Below are positions 9,886-17,393 of a stretch of 23,085 bases of DNA, piece after piece. The number at the start of each line of letters is the position of its first letter. Positions within the stretch are counted from its first letter, which is position 1. The position numbers and the translations under genes were made by a program. The stretch spans positions 1-23,085 of IMG/VR virus record IMGVR_UViG_3300008120_000806. One strand, given 5' to 3'. The notes under the pieces were generated by a model that saw only the letters and a program-made list of their open reading frames with translations, made no database searches and was not told where the DNA came from. Source of the DNA: a virus.

Positions 9886-10095
9886 CTACTCCTTAGCTTC
9901 TAGTTTAGCTTTTTTAGTTTCTTGTTTCTCTAAATATTTATTGATAGCTGTTTCAGCAAAGAGTTCATTGGTAAAGATACCAGTAAGTTCTTCTGGTAAC
10001 TCTCCACCTGAACCAAATTGAATCTTGTATTGAGCTGAAACTTTATCTCTATATACTTGTATTTCTTTTCCGTTAGGAGTTGTATAAGTCTTCAT
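9886..10095 (-). CDS. Small conserved-type protein of unknown function (69 aa)
   Basis: I do not recognise a functional family. The protein starts MKTYTTPNGKEIQVYRDKVS, then has a Gly-rich turn (FGSGGELPEEL) and a highly charged Lys/Glu C-terminal helix (residues 53-69). The ATG overlaps the stop of the preceding lysine-rich gene by one base (TAATG), and the tail gp12-like gene starts two bases after its stop, so it is cotranscribed and probably translationally coupled. Its position between the gp11- and gp12-like tail genes suggests an assembly or minor virion role, but the sequence does not show it. Confidence 0.7.
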   Translation of the reverse strand: MKTYTTPNGKEIQVYRDKVSAQYKIQFGSGGELPEELTGIFTNELFAETAINKYLEKQETKKAKLEAKE

Positions 10096-10277
10096 TATTT
10101 CTTTTTACTCATTTTCTTTAAAGTTTGTGCTAGTCGTGCACGTTGACCCATTTTACCTGGTTTCTTAGCTGCTTTAGCTAACATACCAGCAGGAATTGTT
10201 TTACCTTCTTTTACCCCTAGGGCTTTTCTTAAGGCTCCTGGTTTTTTTATTGCTTTTTGTATCCACTTTTCTGCCAT
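10095..10277 (-). CDS. Small very basic protein (60 aa)
   Basis: This 60-residue protein has 16 Lys and 3 Arg against 2 acidic residues. The pattern 'W(I)QKAIKKPGALRKALGVKEG...AAKKPGKMGQRARLA..LKKM' is one I have seen as a small uncharacterised protein in many tailed phages. A well-placed AAAGGA lies upstream of the ATG. The mass of basic residues suggests contact with DNA or RNA or with an acidic assembly partner, which is inference. Its 5' part overlaps, in another frame, an ORF beginning with a capsid-like peptide (10201-10347). Its stop shares one base with the next start. Confidence 0.75.
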   Translation of the reverse strand: MAEKWIQKAIKKPGALRKALGVKEGKTIPAGMLAKAAKKPGKMGQRARLAQTLKKMSKKK

Positions 10278-10347
10278 TCTTTTTTCCTTTCTTTCCGTAT
10301 TGTTCTGCGTTAATAAATGCTGGGGTATTACTTGTGAGCATTGACAT
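10201..10347 (-). pseudogene. Capsid N-terminus duplicate: 48-codon ORF starting like the major capsid protein
   Basis: Directly after the gp11-like gene, an ATG sharing one base with its TGA stop (TGATG) opens a 48-codon frame ending in TAA at 10201-10203. Its first 17 residues, MSMLTSNTPAFINAEQY, match the major capsid protein start MSQLTSNTTAFIEAQQY at 13 of 17 positions. Over the first 19 codons I count about 39 of 57 identical bases. After Tyr17 the similarity stops. The remaining 31 residues are Lys/Arg-rich because the frame runs out of phase through the ribosome site and coding region of the basic 60-residue gene. A GGGAGGG stretch lies about five bases upstream of the ATG and could act as a ribosome site, although it also encodes the last residues of the upstream protein. 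I read it as the remnant of a second capsid gene copy or a recombination scar; a translated capsid-mimicking peptide is possible. Confidence 0.6.
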
Positions 10348-10355
10348 CAATACCC
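10323..10355 (-). repeat. Inverted repeat spanning the end of the gp11-like gene and the capsid-like start
   Basis: GGGTATT at 10349-10355 and AATACCC at 10323-10329 (read on the minus strand) form a perfect 7-bp stem around a 19-base loop. The loop holds part of the TGATG stop/start junction, and the 5' arm contains GGG from the only Shine-Dalgarno-like stretch. In RNA it could hide the start of the capsid-like ORF or modulate expression between the two tail genes. There is no U-tract, so it is not a standard terminator. A 7-bp perfect stem can occur by chance in AT-rich DNA. Confidence 0.4.
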
Positions 10356-11123
10356 TCCCATCCTAGTTGTTTTTCCTTTTCGTCCATAATTAGGGTATTT
10401 AATACCATTACTAATTTTCCAAGCTTCCTGACTCATCTTACGCTTTTGTGATACAGATATCTGTTCAGCTTTAGGATTAGGAAGTTGTTTTAAAGTTAAG
10501 AATGCAGCTGATTTAGCTTCATTAAGTAGATAAGTAAACATCTGAACAGGTAGATCAGGAGTAAATGTATCTGATAGTGTAAAAGCTACAGATCGTTTAC
10601 CATGACATTGTGTTTTACTATTTTGTAAAGAAGATTCTACAGCAGAATTATAAGCATCAAATACCACATAGTCATCATCAAATGATGTAAAGTAAGCTGG
10701 AGCTCTATCATCATAGACATTAATCTTAATACCAGTAGAGTCTGTAACAACTGTAACTTTAGAATCAGTACTTAAACGTTGATCTGTAATATCAAGAAAC
10801 TCTTCTGGAGTTTTATAGATGATCTTAGTGAATCTGTTACGAGTTTCTCCAGGTTTCTTACAATCATACTTAATCCATTTAAGATCAATGATTGTTTCTG
10901 GTAATCTCATATGAGTAGGTCTAGCTACTGTACCACTTGTACCTAATTGAAAAAGTTCATATAACCATGGATAGTCTTTACCATCTACGATATTATAGTA
11001 AGTTGATTTAACTAGTTGTGCTACTTGAAGAGACTCAACACTATCATTAATAGAGTTGACTTCATCTGAATCCATATCAGACATAATATCTTGTACAATT
11101 TCAAGTAGTGTCATCTTAGCCAT
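10347..11123 (-). CDS. Head-tail adaptor / tail tubular protein A, T7 gp11-like
   Basis: This 258-residue protein begins with MAKMTLLEIVQDIMSDMDSD and continues with VNSINDSVESLQVAQLVKSTYYNIVDGKDYPWLYELFQL. That is the usual start of podovirus gp11-like adaptors: a helix, 'I.D..E..QVA.L....Y..I....YPW....', then mixed beta strands (PTHMRLPETIIDLKWIKYD). It would sit below the portal ring and join it to the gp12-like nozzle. The C-terminus (QKRKMSQEAWKISNG, then a basic Gly/Arg end) is strongly charged. The gene starts nine bases after the head-fibre-like gene with a GGAAT site. Its TGA overlaps by one base the ATG of the capsid-like ORF, so an adaptor-terminating ribosome could restart there. 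Confidence 0.75.
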   Translation of the reverse strand: MAKMTLLEIVQDIMSDMDSDEVNSINDSVESLQVAQLVKSTYYNIVDGKDYPWLYELFQLGTSGTVARPTHMRLPETIIDLKWIKYDCKKPGETRNRFTKIIYKTPEEFLDITDQRLSTDSKVTVVTDSTGIKINVYDDRAPAYFTSFDDDYVVFDAYNSAVESSLQNSKTQCHGKRSVAFTLSDTFTPDLPVQMFTYLLNEAKSAAFLTLKQLPNPKAEQISVSQKRKMSQEAWKISNGIKYPNYGRKGKTTRMGGY

Positions 11124-11132
11124 GATATATTC

Positions 11133-11702
11133 CTATAGTTTAACAGCAGATAAACCTGCTTCAATAACTGTAATTGCTGTGGAAGATGATGTTGCATCCC
11201 CACCAACATACATTGATAATACTTGACCTGCAGTAGCAGTTACTAAACCTGTAGCTGAAATATGTAGCTTATCAGAACCATTAGTTGTTTTAGAAACTGT
11301 AAGTGTTCTACCACTTGAAGTACCATCTAAATTGTATTTAAAATTATAAAGAGTACCAGAAGCTAAAGAAGCTGTACTAAACTGGCACCAGAAGTTAATC
11401 ATATAGTTACCTGCTTCAGCTAGCGTGATTGTTCCATTTGCAGCAGATACTGTTAATACATTAGTTATACCAGCTGTCCATTCTGTACCTGGATTTAATT
11501 TTGCATATGCTGATGATCCTGAAAGAGTTTGTGCAGTTGCACCTGCATCAATATAGATTTCAGCATGAGCTTTACCAGGAGGATATACCCAAGTTCCTGA
11601 ACCTGATCCATTAGCTTGATATACTTTTCCTGATGCTGCAGAAGCTACACCTTTTGGTTCATGTAAGTCTGCATCTGCAATTAGTTTGTGCTGAATTGTC
11701 AT
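11133..11702 (-). CDS. Head fibre / decoration-like protein with LHEPKG N-terminus
   Basis: In this 189-residue protein, residues 1-38 (HKLIADADLHEPKG with the LHEPKG core at 13-18, then KVYQANGSGSGTW) match a short N-terminal anchoring segment I know from phage head-fibre and capsid-associated proteins. Residues 45-189 form an all-beta domain with alternating hydrophobic strands resembling a C1q/TNF-like jelly roll (for example AEAGNYMINFWCQFSTA at 95-111 and ITVIEAGLSAVKL at 177-189). It is the first gene after the terminator-like hairpin at 11715-11750 and has an AAGGAAT site. A trimeric capsid-surface fibre is the likely role, and a tail-attached appendage is the alternative. Confidence 0.65.
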   Translation of the reverse strand: MTIQHKLIADADLHEPKGVASAASGKVYQANGSGSGTWVYPPGKAHAEIYIDAGATAQTLSGSSAYAKLNPGTEWTAGITNVLTVSAANGTITLAEAGNYMINFWCQFSTASLASGTLYNFKYNLDGTSSGRTLTVSKTTNGSDKLHISATGLVTATAGQVLSMYVGGDATSSSTAITVIEAGLSAVKL

Positions 11703-11714
11703 TTAGAATTCCTT

Positions 11715-11750
11715 AAGAGAAAGGGAGAGGCCCCTATCAATATAGAGGCC
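11715..11750 (-). terminator. Hairpin terminator after the capsid/decoration genes
   Basis: On the minus strand GGCCTCTAT (11750-11742), loop ATTG (11741-11738) and ATAGGGGCC (11737-11729) form a 9-bp stem with one G-U wobble and a GC-rich base. A pyrimidine run with several T residues follows (TCTCCCTTTCTCTT, 11728-11715). It sits in one of the few intergenic gaps of the window, just after the capsid and decoration genes, as T7 T-phi sits after gene 10. The T-tract is interrupted by C, so termination would be partial. An RNA-processing or mRNA-stabilising stem is the alternative. Confidence 0.6.
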
Positions 11751-11766
11751 ATACCCAGTTTGTTAC

Positions 11767-12252
11767 TTAGTCCTTGTTGTAAACATACTTAACAACTACG
11801 CGACCAGCGCCAGCTGTTAAATCTGCTACTGTAGGAGTTACAACTAATTCACCTGCTGTTGCACCAATTGTTTTACCAACTAAAGCACCTGAACCAGTAA
11901 CTACGTTACCAGCAGTACCAATAGCTGTTTGTGTTGCATTAGCTGCAGTGATTAAACCATCAGCATCAATAGCTGCTCCAGCTGCTGTGTATAGACCAAT
12001 GTCTAAGTCAGTTGTAGTAGATGTTGATGTGAAAGCTACGTCCACGATTAATTCAGCTGAAATAATTGTAGCATTAGCTGGAATAACGTGTTGTAAGTTG
12101 TTAGAACCGTAGTTTGGAAGATCGTTATAATCGAAATCCCATACAGCCCATTTGTAAAGATCATCGCAAGTTTCTGCTCCGAATTTACCATTTGTAGTTC
12201 TAACACCATAGTGTTGAGCTACACCTCTTTTTGCATCGATTTCAAAACCCAT
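11767..12252 (-). CDS. Capsid decoration protein (161 aa)
   Basis: The N-terminus MGFEIDAKRGVAQHYGVRTT, then ETCDDLYKWAVWDFDYNDLPNYG, is a pattern I have seen in small proteins encoded directly after the capsid gene in marine phages. The rest is Ala/Thr/Val/Gly-rich with clear beta alternation (IISAELIVDVAFTSTSTTTDLDIGLYT; the end GRVVVKYVYNKD), which suits a small beta-sandwich cement protein on the capsid surface. The capsid stop codon is embedded in its Shine-Dalgarno sequence (TAAGGAG). Like the capsid gene it is visibly richer in G and C than the surrounding genes, as expected for a highly expressed virion protein. Function is inferred from position and fold. Confidence 0.65.
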   Translation of the reverse strand: MGFEIDAKRGVAQHYGVRTTNGKFGAETCDDLYKWAVWDFDYNDLPNYGSNNLQHVIPANATIISAELIVDVAFTSTSTTTDLDIGLYTAAGAAIDADGLITAANATQTAIGTAGNVVTGSGALVGKTIGATAGELVVTPTVADLTAGAGRVVVKYVYNKD

Positions 12253-12262
12253 GTTATTCTCC

Positions 12263-13246
12263 TTAGTATGTAGAACCGCTAGTTAAAATAACACCAAGTG
12301 TGTCAACACGTTGGGCACCGAAACCAAATCTAGAAGTAACTTGGTATTTATCTGAGCGAGTTTCTTCGTCTCTCCAACCTTCAGTCTTAGGAGCACGTCT
12401 CCAAGCATGCATGATTGGTTTTGTTGAGTCGTCAGCTACACTCATAAATACGTTTGCTACGTCACCGATTTCTGCTGTATCGTTTGCTAAGCCATATGAA
12501 GAAGCGTTTAATGCCTCTGTAGCTGTCTTAACTGGTAAACGATTAGAAGTCCAGATGTCGAAACCAAAGATGTTTTTAACAAATTTGTGATCTTTAGCAA
12601 AACCTTCTGTAACAATACCTTCGAACATTGGGTTGTTAGATACTGATACTAAGTTAGAAATGCTATTTAATGTTGCTTCAACGATAGGATCAACAATAGC
12701 GATACGACCAGCTGTAGGAACATTAGCTTTATCAAATGCTAATTTCATAGCAATGAAGTCAGATAATGTCATAACGCGTGTAGATGCACCTGCGCCACCA
12801 GCTACCCAACGATGTGGACGGCCGTTAACTAGGTTTACGTTAGCGTTAGTTTGAGCTAAGTTAGCTACTGATAAGAAACGTGATTCATGGTTTTCACCAA
12901 GAGCACGTGTTGATTCCATTGCACGCATAGACATTAATGAGTCTACTTGAGCACCATCTTCACGTAAGTCATCACTAACTTTCCAAGCGTCACCAACGTA
13001 GTCAGTGATAGCTAAAGTGATTGTACCTGTGTCGATAGGGTTAAAGTTTAATGGTGTATCTTCAGCTGCATCTTGAATAGACACTGTACCAACTGTTTTG
13101 ATGTTTAAAGTAGTGCCAGAACCGAAGTCTGATACATCTCTCCACATACCTTCAGGTAGTAAAAAGTCATGTAAGTTATCAAGAATAAACTGTGAATACT
13201 GTTGTGCCTCAATAAAGGCAGTTGTATTACTAGTTAATTGTGACAT
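12263..13246 (-). CDS. Major capsid protein
   Basis: This 327-residue protein is directly downstream of the scaffold gene and two genes after the portal, the normal place for the major head protein. The N-terminus (MSQLTSNTTAFIEAQQYSQF, then ILDNLHDFLLPEGMWRDVSDF) and the following beta/helix pattern (TLNIKTVGTVSIQDAAEDTP; ITLAITDYVGDAWKVSDDLR; MESTRALGENHESRFL) match HK97-fold capsid proteins of podoviruses: an N-arm, an E-loop-like beta region, a spine helix and a P-domain. The length suits this group. The ribosome site AAGGAAA overlaps the scaffold stop. The coding sequence uses more G/C-containing codons than its neighbours, consistent with very high expression. The first 17 codons recur in diverged form at 10297-10347. 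Confidence 0.85.
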   Translation of the reverse strand: MSQLTSNTTAFIEAQQYSQFILDNLHDFLLPEGMWRDVSDFGSGTTLNIKTVGTVSIQDAAEDTPLNFNPIDTGTITLAITDYVGDAWKVSDDLREDGAQVDSLMSMRAMESTRALGENHESRFLSVANLAQTNANVNLVNGRPHRWVAGGAGASTRVMTLSDFIAMKLAFDKANVPTAGRIAIVDPIVEATLNSISNLVSVSNNPMFEGIVTEGFAKDHKFVKNIFGFDIWTSNRLPVKTATEALNASSYGLANDTAEIGDVANVFMSVADDSTKPIMHAWRRAPKTEGWRDEETRSDKYQVTSRFGFGAQRVDTLGVILTSGSTY

Positions 13247-13255
13247 GTTTTTTCC

Positions 13256-13963
13256 TTAGTTTGATAAATTTAATTTAACTTTTTCACCAGCTATTTTCCA
13301 AGCATTGACTAAATCTTTAGTAGTAGCTCCTTGTTTAACCCTAGCAGATAACTGATTAGGATCTTGTTTATTACCAAGGGTTTCTGTATTTACTGTGCTA
13401 GTAGGTTTACCTGCTATTGGAGCAGATGTTCCTTCTAGACCAGCTAGTTTTAGTACAATCTTAGGTGAACTGGCTGCCAAGCTATTTAGTTGTTGTACAG
13501 TTAATCCACTTTCTTTAGCAACAGTATTATAGACTTCTTCAGCTTTAGAACCAAACTTCTCAGTAAACTTATTAGCTACTGATTCAGCATTAGTCTTCGC
13601 TGCTCTTTGTCTTTCCTTATGCTCAAGAGTTTGATCAACGATTTGCATTAATTTATCTTGATCAAATTCAGTTCCAGCAGGGGTAGCCTGTGGTTGAATT
13701 CCAGACTTAATTTCATCTAGAAGTTCTTCAGCTGTTCTACGTTTAGCTAGTTCTTCTCTAGCAGCAGCTAACTCAGACTCTAAAGTTTGAATATGCTTCT
13801 GTGCGTGAGGAACTGACTTTAACGCATCTTCTACTGATGAATACTTCTTACCATCACCTACTAATTCAGCAGCTTCTGTCGGAATCTGGAATACGGGTTG
13901 TTGGTTATCTTGGTTCTGAACTTCGTTGGTACTTGGTTCAGGTGTTTTATTGTCTTCAGACAT
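13256..13963 (-). CDS. Capsid assembly scaffolding protein
   Basis: This 235-residue acidic, helix-rich protein is encoded between portal and capsid genes, as scaffolds are. Residues 1-30 are disordered and Asn/Gln/Pro-rich. Residues 54-90 (HAQKHIQTLESELAAAREEL and onwards) form a clear coiled coil. A second helical segment holds LMQIVDQTLEHKERQRA. The C-terminus is basic and helical (VNAWKIAGEKVKLNLSN), as in scaffolds whose C-terminal helix binds the capsid protein. It would fill the procapsid during assembly and be removed before packaging. The start overlaps the portal gene by 8 bases, indicating coupled synthesis. I see no protease motif, so the scaffold is probably released intact or cleaved by another factor. 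Confidence 0.8.
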   Translation of the reverse strand: MSEDNKTPEPSTNEVQNQDNQQPVFQIPTEAAELVGDGKKYSSVEDALKSVPHAQKHIQTLESELAAAREELAKRRTAEELLDEIKSGIQPQATPAGTEFDQDKLMQIVDQTLEHKERQRAAKTNAESVANKFTEKFGSKAEEVYNTVAKESGLTVQQLNSLAASSPKIVLKLAGLEGTSAPIAGKPTSTVNTETLGNKQDPNQLSARVKQGATTKDLVNAWKIAGEKVKLNLSN

Positions 13964-15851
13964 TACTTTCTCCTTTGTCAGGTAATAAAGACTGAAGTTT
14001 TAGAAATGCTTTTTGGAAGCCTAATTGATAAGCTTGATATTCAGCCCAAGAAGGAAGAATAGCCCCTGGAGGTAACTCACCTTCCATTTGAGGTTGTAAA
14101 AGATCCTCTTCAAGAGGTGTAGCTTGTTCAATTTGCATCTCTTGTTGAACTTGGTTAACAAGCTTTTGAGTTTCAGCTTGTTCAAATATAGCTGCATTAT
14201 CTTTAATAAATTCATATTTCTCAAAGCCCATATATTCTTCAACCATCTTAGCAAGACGTTTAGAAGAAACATGCGGAGCAATAGCTTGTCCCATAGGACT
14301 ATTAAAGATACCAAGCATATTCTGAATAAGTTGAGCTCTAGCTGCAAAATGTCTAGCTCCGATAGGACGAAGCTTACCTTTAGCAGTAATATCATCTTTA
14401 GTAATAGAAATGAAATCAGTTACACCAAGGTCATCATCCATTACTCTAGATATCTCAGCTATATCCATATTACGTCTAGCCATCTCTAACATAGTATTAA
14501 GAATTGGCTCTAAGAACTCAATTTCAAACTTATTAATCTTATGTTGGAATATACGTCCAGCTGCATTCTGTAATTGTTGTACTTCAAATGCTGTTTTTTC
14601 ACCAGGACTACGGATACCCATAGCCTCTTTAGGAGCTCCAGCCATTTCTTCCATTAGTGCTAGTAAAGCAGCAATCTCATTGTTTACTTGGAAAGCGGCA
14701 GCATTAGGAGCTAACATCTCTACAGCACCATCTTCTGGGATGTGGATAGTAGTCTCAGGACCCCATTCAAAAGGTTCTACATCTCCTTTAACAACCATAG
14801 GAGGATGAATAGTCAGATCCATAGCATCGGCTTTTAAGTTCTCCAAATGATCAATACGATATTGTAAACCTACAAGGTTGTCTAACGGACCCATACAATA
14901 TAGATTATCTGGTCTTTCTCTCCAACCTACATGATGTTTTGTATCACGACCTAACCAAGATGGATTCTCAATATTACGGATAATATAACTTCTATCAATA
15001 ATAGTAATAATTCTACGCTCTAATAGATCACCTTTAACTTCATCATAAAGGTCTCCTTCAAACTCGAGGATTTCTACTAAACCTGATTGGTAGTATTCTT
15101 GAAGAGACCCAAAACCATCTACACTAAAACCTTCAGCTTTATTAATATCTTCCATTTTAAATGCTGATATATTTCTACGTACAGCTATGGCTTTTTCAAA
15201 AGCTGCTTCATCGTAGTTTAAATCAGGACGATATTTAATATCTTTCTTAAGTTCACCAACAGATTTAACATATCGTGTAAACTTTGGAGACTCTTTAAAA
15301 GTTCTAGCTGTAGGATTAAATACAATATCAAATGGAGATATACGTTCTAGTTTAGGACCTTGATATGTTGTAATCTCTTGATCTGTGTATTGATCTCTAT
15401 GCTTTTCATTTACATAAATAACATCAGCAAAACAATTACCATAGTCAATGTAATCATAAAGAAGTTGAGAAATCGTTTCTCTAAAATTAGACTCTCTTAA
15501 CTTAGTCTTAATATAAGATTCAATAGCTCTACGTTTGTTATGAGTAGAAGCTTCTAGATTATAACCTTCCCATTTAACCCAGTCATCATTAGGGAATAGA
15601 GCATCCATATAGTTGGCATGAAGGTTATCTCTAATTTGAGTAAGTTTAGGAAGTGTTGTTTTATTCTTCCAAGGTAATTTAGAATTGGTAGTTTTAGTAG
15701 TATCTGTAGCAAATAGGTAATTACGAAGCTCTCTCCATTCTACTTCTTTATCATCACGTTGAATCCACCAATTATTGTAAAGACCTGCTAAACGTTTTGC
15801 TAGACCTTCTCTATCCATTAATTGTCTTAGTTGTGCTACTTTCCCTGCCAT
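13956..15851 (-). CDS. Portal (head-tail connector) protein
   Basis: This 631-residue portal protein of the podovirus type forms the dodecameric ring through which DNA enters and leaves the capsid. The N-terminal region (WWIQRDDKEVEWRELRNYLF) and the recurring portal features RISPFDIVFNPTA (170-182), LDNLVGLQYRIDHLENLKAD (323-342) and GIRSPGEKTAFEVQQLQNAA (412-431) match portal proteins from related phages. The region around 395-445 should contain the long wing/stem helices. The C-terminus, from about residue 555, is Gln/Glu-rich and helical (LVNQVQQEMQIEQATP) and may form the internal crown or barrel. The gene starts ten bases after the terminase with an AAGGAAA site overlapping the terminase stop, and ends inside the scaffold gene. 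Confidence 0.9.
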   Translation of the reverse strand: MAGKVAQLRQLMDREGLAKRLAGLYNNWWIQRDDKEVEWRELRNYLFATDTTKTTNSKLPWKNKTTLPKLTQIRDNLHANYMDALFPNDDWVKWEGYNLEASTHNKRRAIESYIKTKLRESNFRETISQLLYDYIDYGNCFADVIYVNEKHRDQYTDQEITTYQGPKLERISPFDIVFNPTARTFKESPKFTRYVKSVGELKKDIKYRPDLNYDEAAFEKAIAVRRNISAFKMEDINKAEGFSVDGFGSLQEYYQSGLVEILEFEGDLYDEVKGDLLERRIITIIDRSYIIRNIENPSWLGRDTKHHVGWRERPDNLYCMGPLDNLVGLQYRIDHLENLKADAMDLTIHPPMVVKGDVEPFEWGPETTIHIPEDGAVEMLAPNAAAFQVNNEIAALLALMEEMAGAPKEAMGIRSPGEKTAFEVQQLQNAAGRIFQHKINKFEIEFLEPILNTMLEMARRNMDIAEISRVMDDDLGVTDFISITKDDITAKGKLRPIGARHFAARAQLIQNMLGIFNSPMGQAIAPHVSSKRLAKMVEEYMGFEKYEFIKDNAAIFEQAETQKLVNQVQQEMQIEQATPLEEDLLQPQMEGELPPGAILPSWAEYQAYQLGFQKAFLKLQSLLPDKGESNV

Positions 15852-15860
15852 AATTTTTCC

Positions 15861-17393
15861 TTAATAAGAAACACCACCGAAGCGGCTGTGAGTAACTATA
15901 TTTTTACCTATTGAGAATGTTCCAACTCTATTCTTAGGTATGATTGCTATTGAGATAGCATTAGCTAGTGCGTCTTTAATATCGTCATGTGGAGGATGAG
16001 CCATTACTAACTCTTCTTCTAATGACTGACAATTACCACCTTTGTAGTGCCATATTTGCATGTTATCATACTTAGGTTCTAGTACAGCTGAAACACGTTC
16101 AAACTTATCACCTAAAGACCTAGTAGGTCTAAATTCATCAATTGAAAGAGGTATACCATTAGGTTTAAGGTAACTCTCTTTTAGTTCTTTTACAATTGTT
16201 TGTTGAGCTACAGTAATCTCAGCTCTAATCTTTCTAAAGCCCCACTTTTCCCAAGCTTTTACTATGTGCTCATAGTAATCTACAATTCTGTCAGTTTTAA
16301 ATCTATCTATATCTAGAATATAGTAATTACCTTGATGATCAACACCAATCGTAACTAAGGCTGTATAGTCAGCTTTTTTACGAAGAGAGAAAGCAAAGTC
16401 AATAGCAGCATAAATATTAAGCTTCCTATCTCTAATATACCAATCCCCTTCTTTATTCTGAAGTATAGATTTATCAAAATACTGAAACTTCTCTGAGCTA
16501 ATCCTTGCAACATCTTCACTATTTGGATTATTGTAGTATTGTGCATAAAATTGTGTAGCATCAATGTATTTAGCTTTAATTCGTGCTAGTTCTTTATCAT
16601 CAAACCCAAATCGTTTACCATCTGCACGAGTTTGTTTAGGCCAGAGGAACTCTCCATTAGTCTCAACTACTCTTTGAAACAACTCATAAACTTCTTCTTC
16701 GGAAGTAATATCACCATCATCACCATAGATAGTTTCTTTCATAGCTACCATGGTATCATATATATCTTTTGGATGGTACCTAGTACCTACAACCCACTCT
16801 CTCGCTCCTGGATTTTCAATGGAAGCAAGTTGAGAATAAGCTGCCTCAACTTTCTCACGACCATCAGCTGTATAAGCGTTCCCAGGTACAACAATGTCGT
16901 CAAGAACAACAACGTCAGCATGAAAACCTGTGGTATTAGATGTAAGACCAACAGCTTTACAGGTTGCATCTCGAATCCCTTCTAATTTACGTTGAGGGTG
17001 ATCAACAGCAATTTCAGAAACTGCCCATTTCTCACGTTTACCTTCTTCTGGATGAATCATCTCAGGCCAGTACCTACGATAAATAGGACTATCTATAATC
17101 TGTTTAATAGCATATAACTGTTTCTCAGCTAGATCAGCTGTAGCAGAGACATATAGAATCGTTGTTTCTGGATATTTAGTAATCCACCAAGCAGTTCTAT
17201 ATGCAATCAACTTACTTTTCATGTGTCCACGAGGAAGTAAAACTAATTGGTTGTTCTTAGCTTCAGAACGAGTCCACCATTGAATTAGTTCTTCATGAAC
17301 AGCTCCTAACATCAAGTGTGGAGCTACAAGTTTAATAAAGATTGACAAGTCTGCTTCTGCTGACTCTCTAATCTGATCTAATTTATCTTTCAT
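15861..17393 (-). CDS. terL: Terminase large subunit
   Basis: This 510-residue DNA-packaging motor has an N-terminal ATPase and a C-terminal nuclease. The Walker A-type loop is LPRGHMKS at residues 53-60, with Lys59. Walker B is VVVLDD at 161-166, followed by the coupling-type region GTRYHPKD (203-210). In the nuclease domain, acidic residues in RNase H-fold positions are D332 (AAIDFAFS), E392 (RAEIT) and D470/D471 with D474 (PPHDDIKDA). The product would cut concatemeric DNA and drive it through the portal encoded next. The start lacks a strong Shine-Dalgarno sequence and overlaps the preceding 78-residue gene by one base (TAATG), so it probably depends on coupled translation. No recognisable small terminase lies immediately upstream. 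Confidence 0.95.
   Translation of the reverse strand: MKDKLDQIRESAEADLSIFIKLVAPHLMLGAVHEELIQWWTRSEAKNNQLVLLPRGHMKSKLIAYRTAWWITKYPETTILYVSATADLAEKQLYAIKQIIDSPIYRRYWPEMIHPEEGKREKWAVSEIAVDHPQRKLEGIRDATCKAVGLTSNTTGFHADVVVLDDIVVPGNAYTADGREKVEAAYSQLASIENPGAREWVVGTRYHPKDIYDTMVAMKETIYGDDGDITSEEEVYELFQRVVETNGEFLWPKQTRADGKRFGFDDKELARIKAKYIDATQFYAQYYNNPNSEDVARISSEKFQYFDKSILQNKEGDWYIRDRKLNIYAAIDFAFSLRKKADYTALVTIGVDHQGNYYILDIDRFKTDRIVDYYEHIVKAWEKWGFRKIRAEITVAQQTIVKELKESYLKPNGIPLSIDEFRPTRSLGDKFERVSAVLEPKYDNMQIWHYKGGNCQSLEEELVMAHPPHDDIKDALANAISIAIIPKNRVGTFSIGKNIVTHSRFGGVSY

Noticed and set aside
10278-10346. A phage promoter in the gap between the gp11-like gene and the basic 60-residue gene
   Set aside because: No -10/-35 pair or repeated phage-polymerase-like element could be found elsewhere in the window to support it. 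The gap is better explained by the capsid-like fragment and a ribosome site.
14124-14808. Plus-strand ORFs of 121 and 132 codons inside the portal gene
   Set aside because: They are antisense shadows of a clear portal gene, with low-complexity Ser/Ile/Leu content, no ribosome site and no neighbours on that strand.
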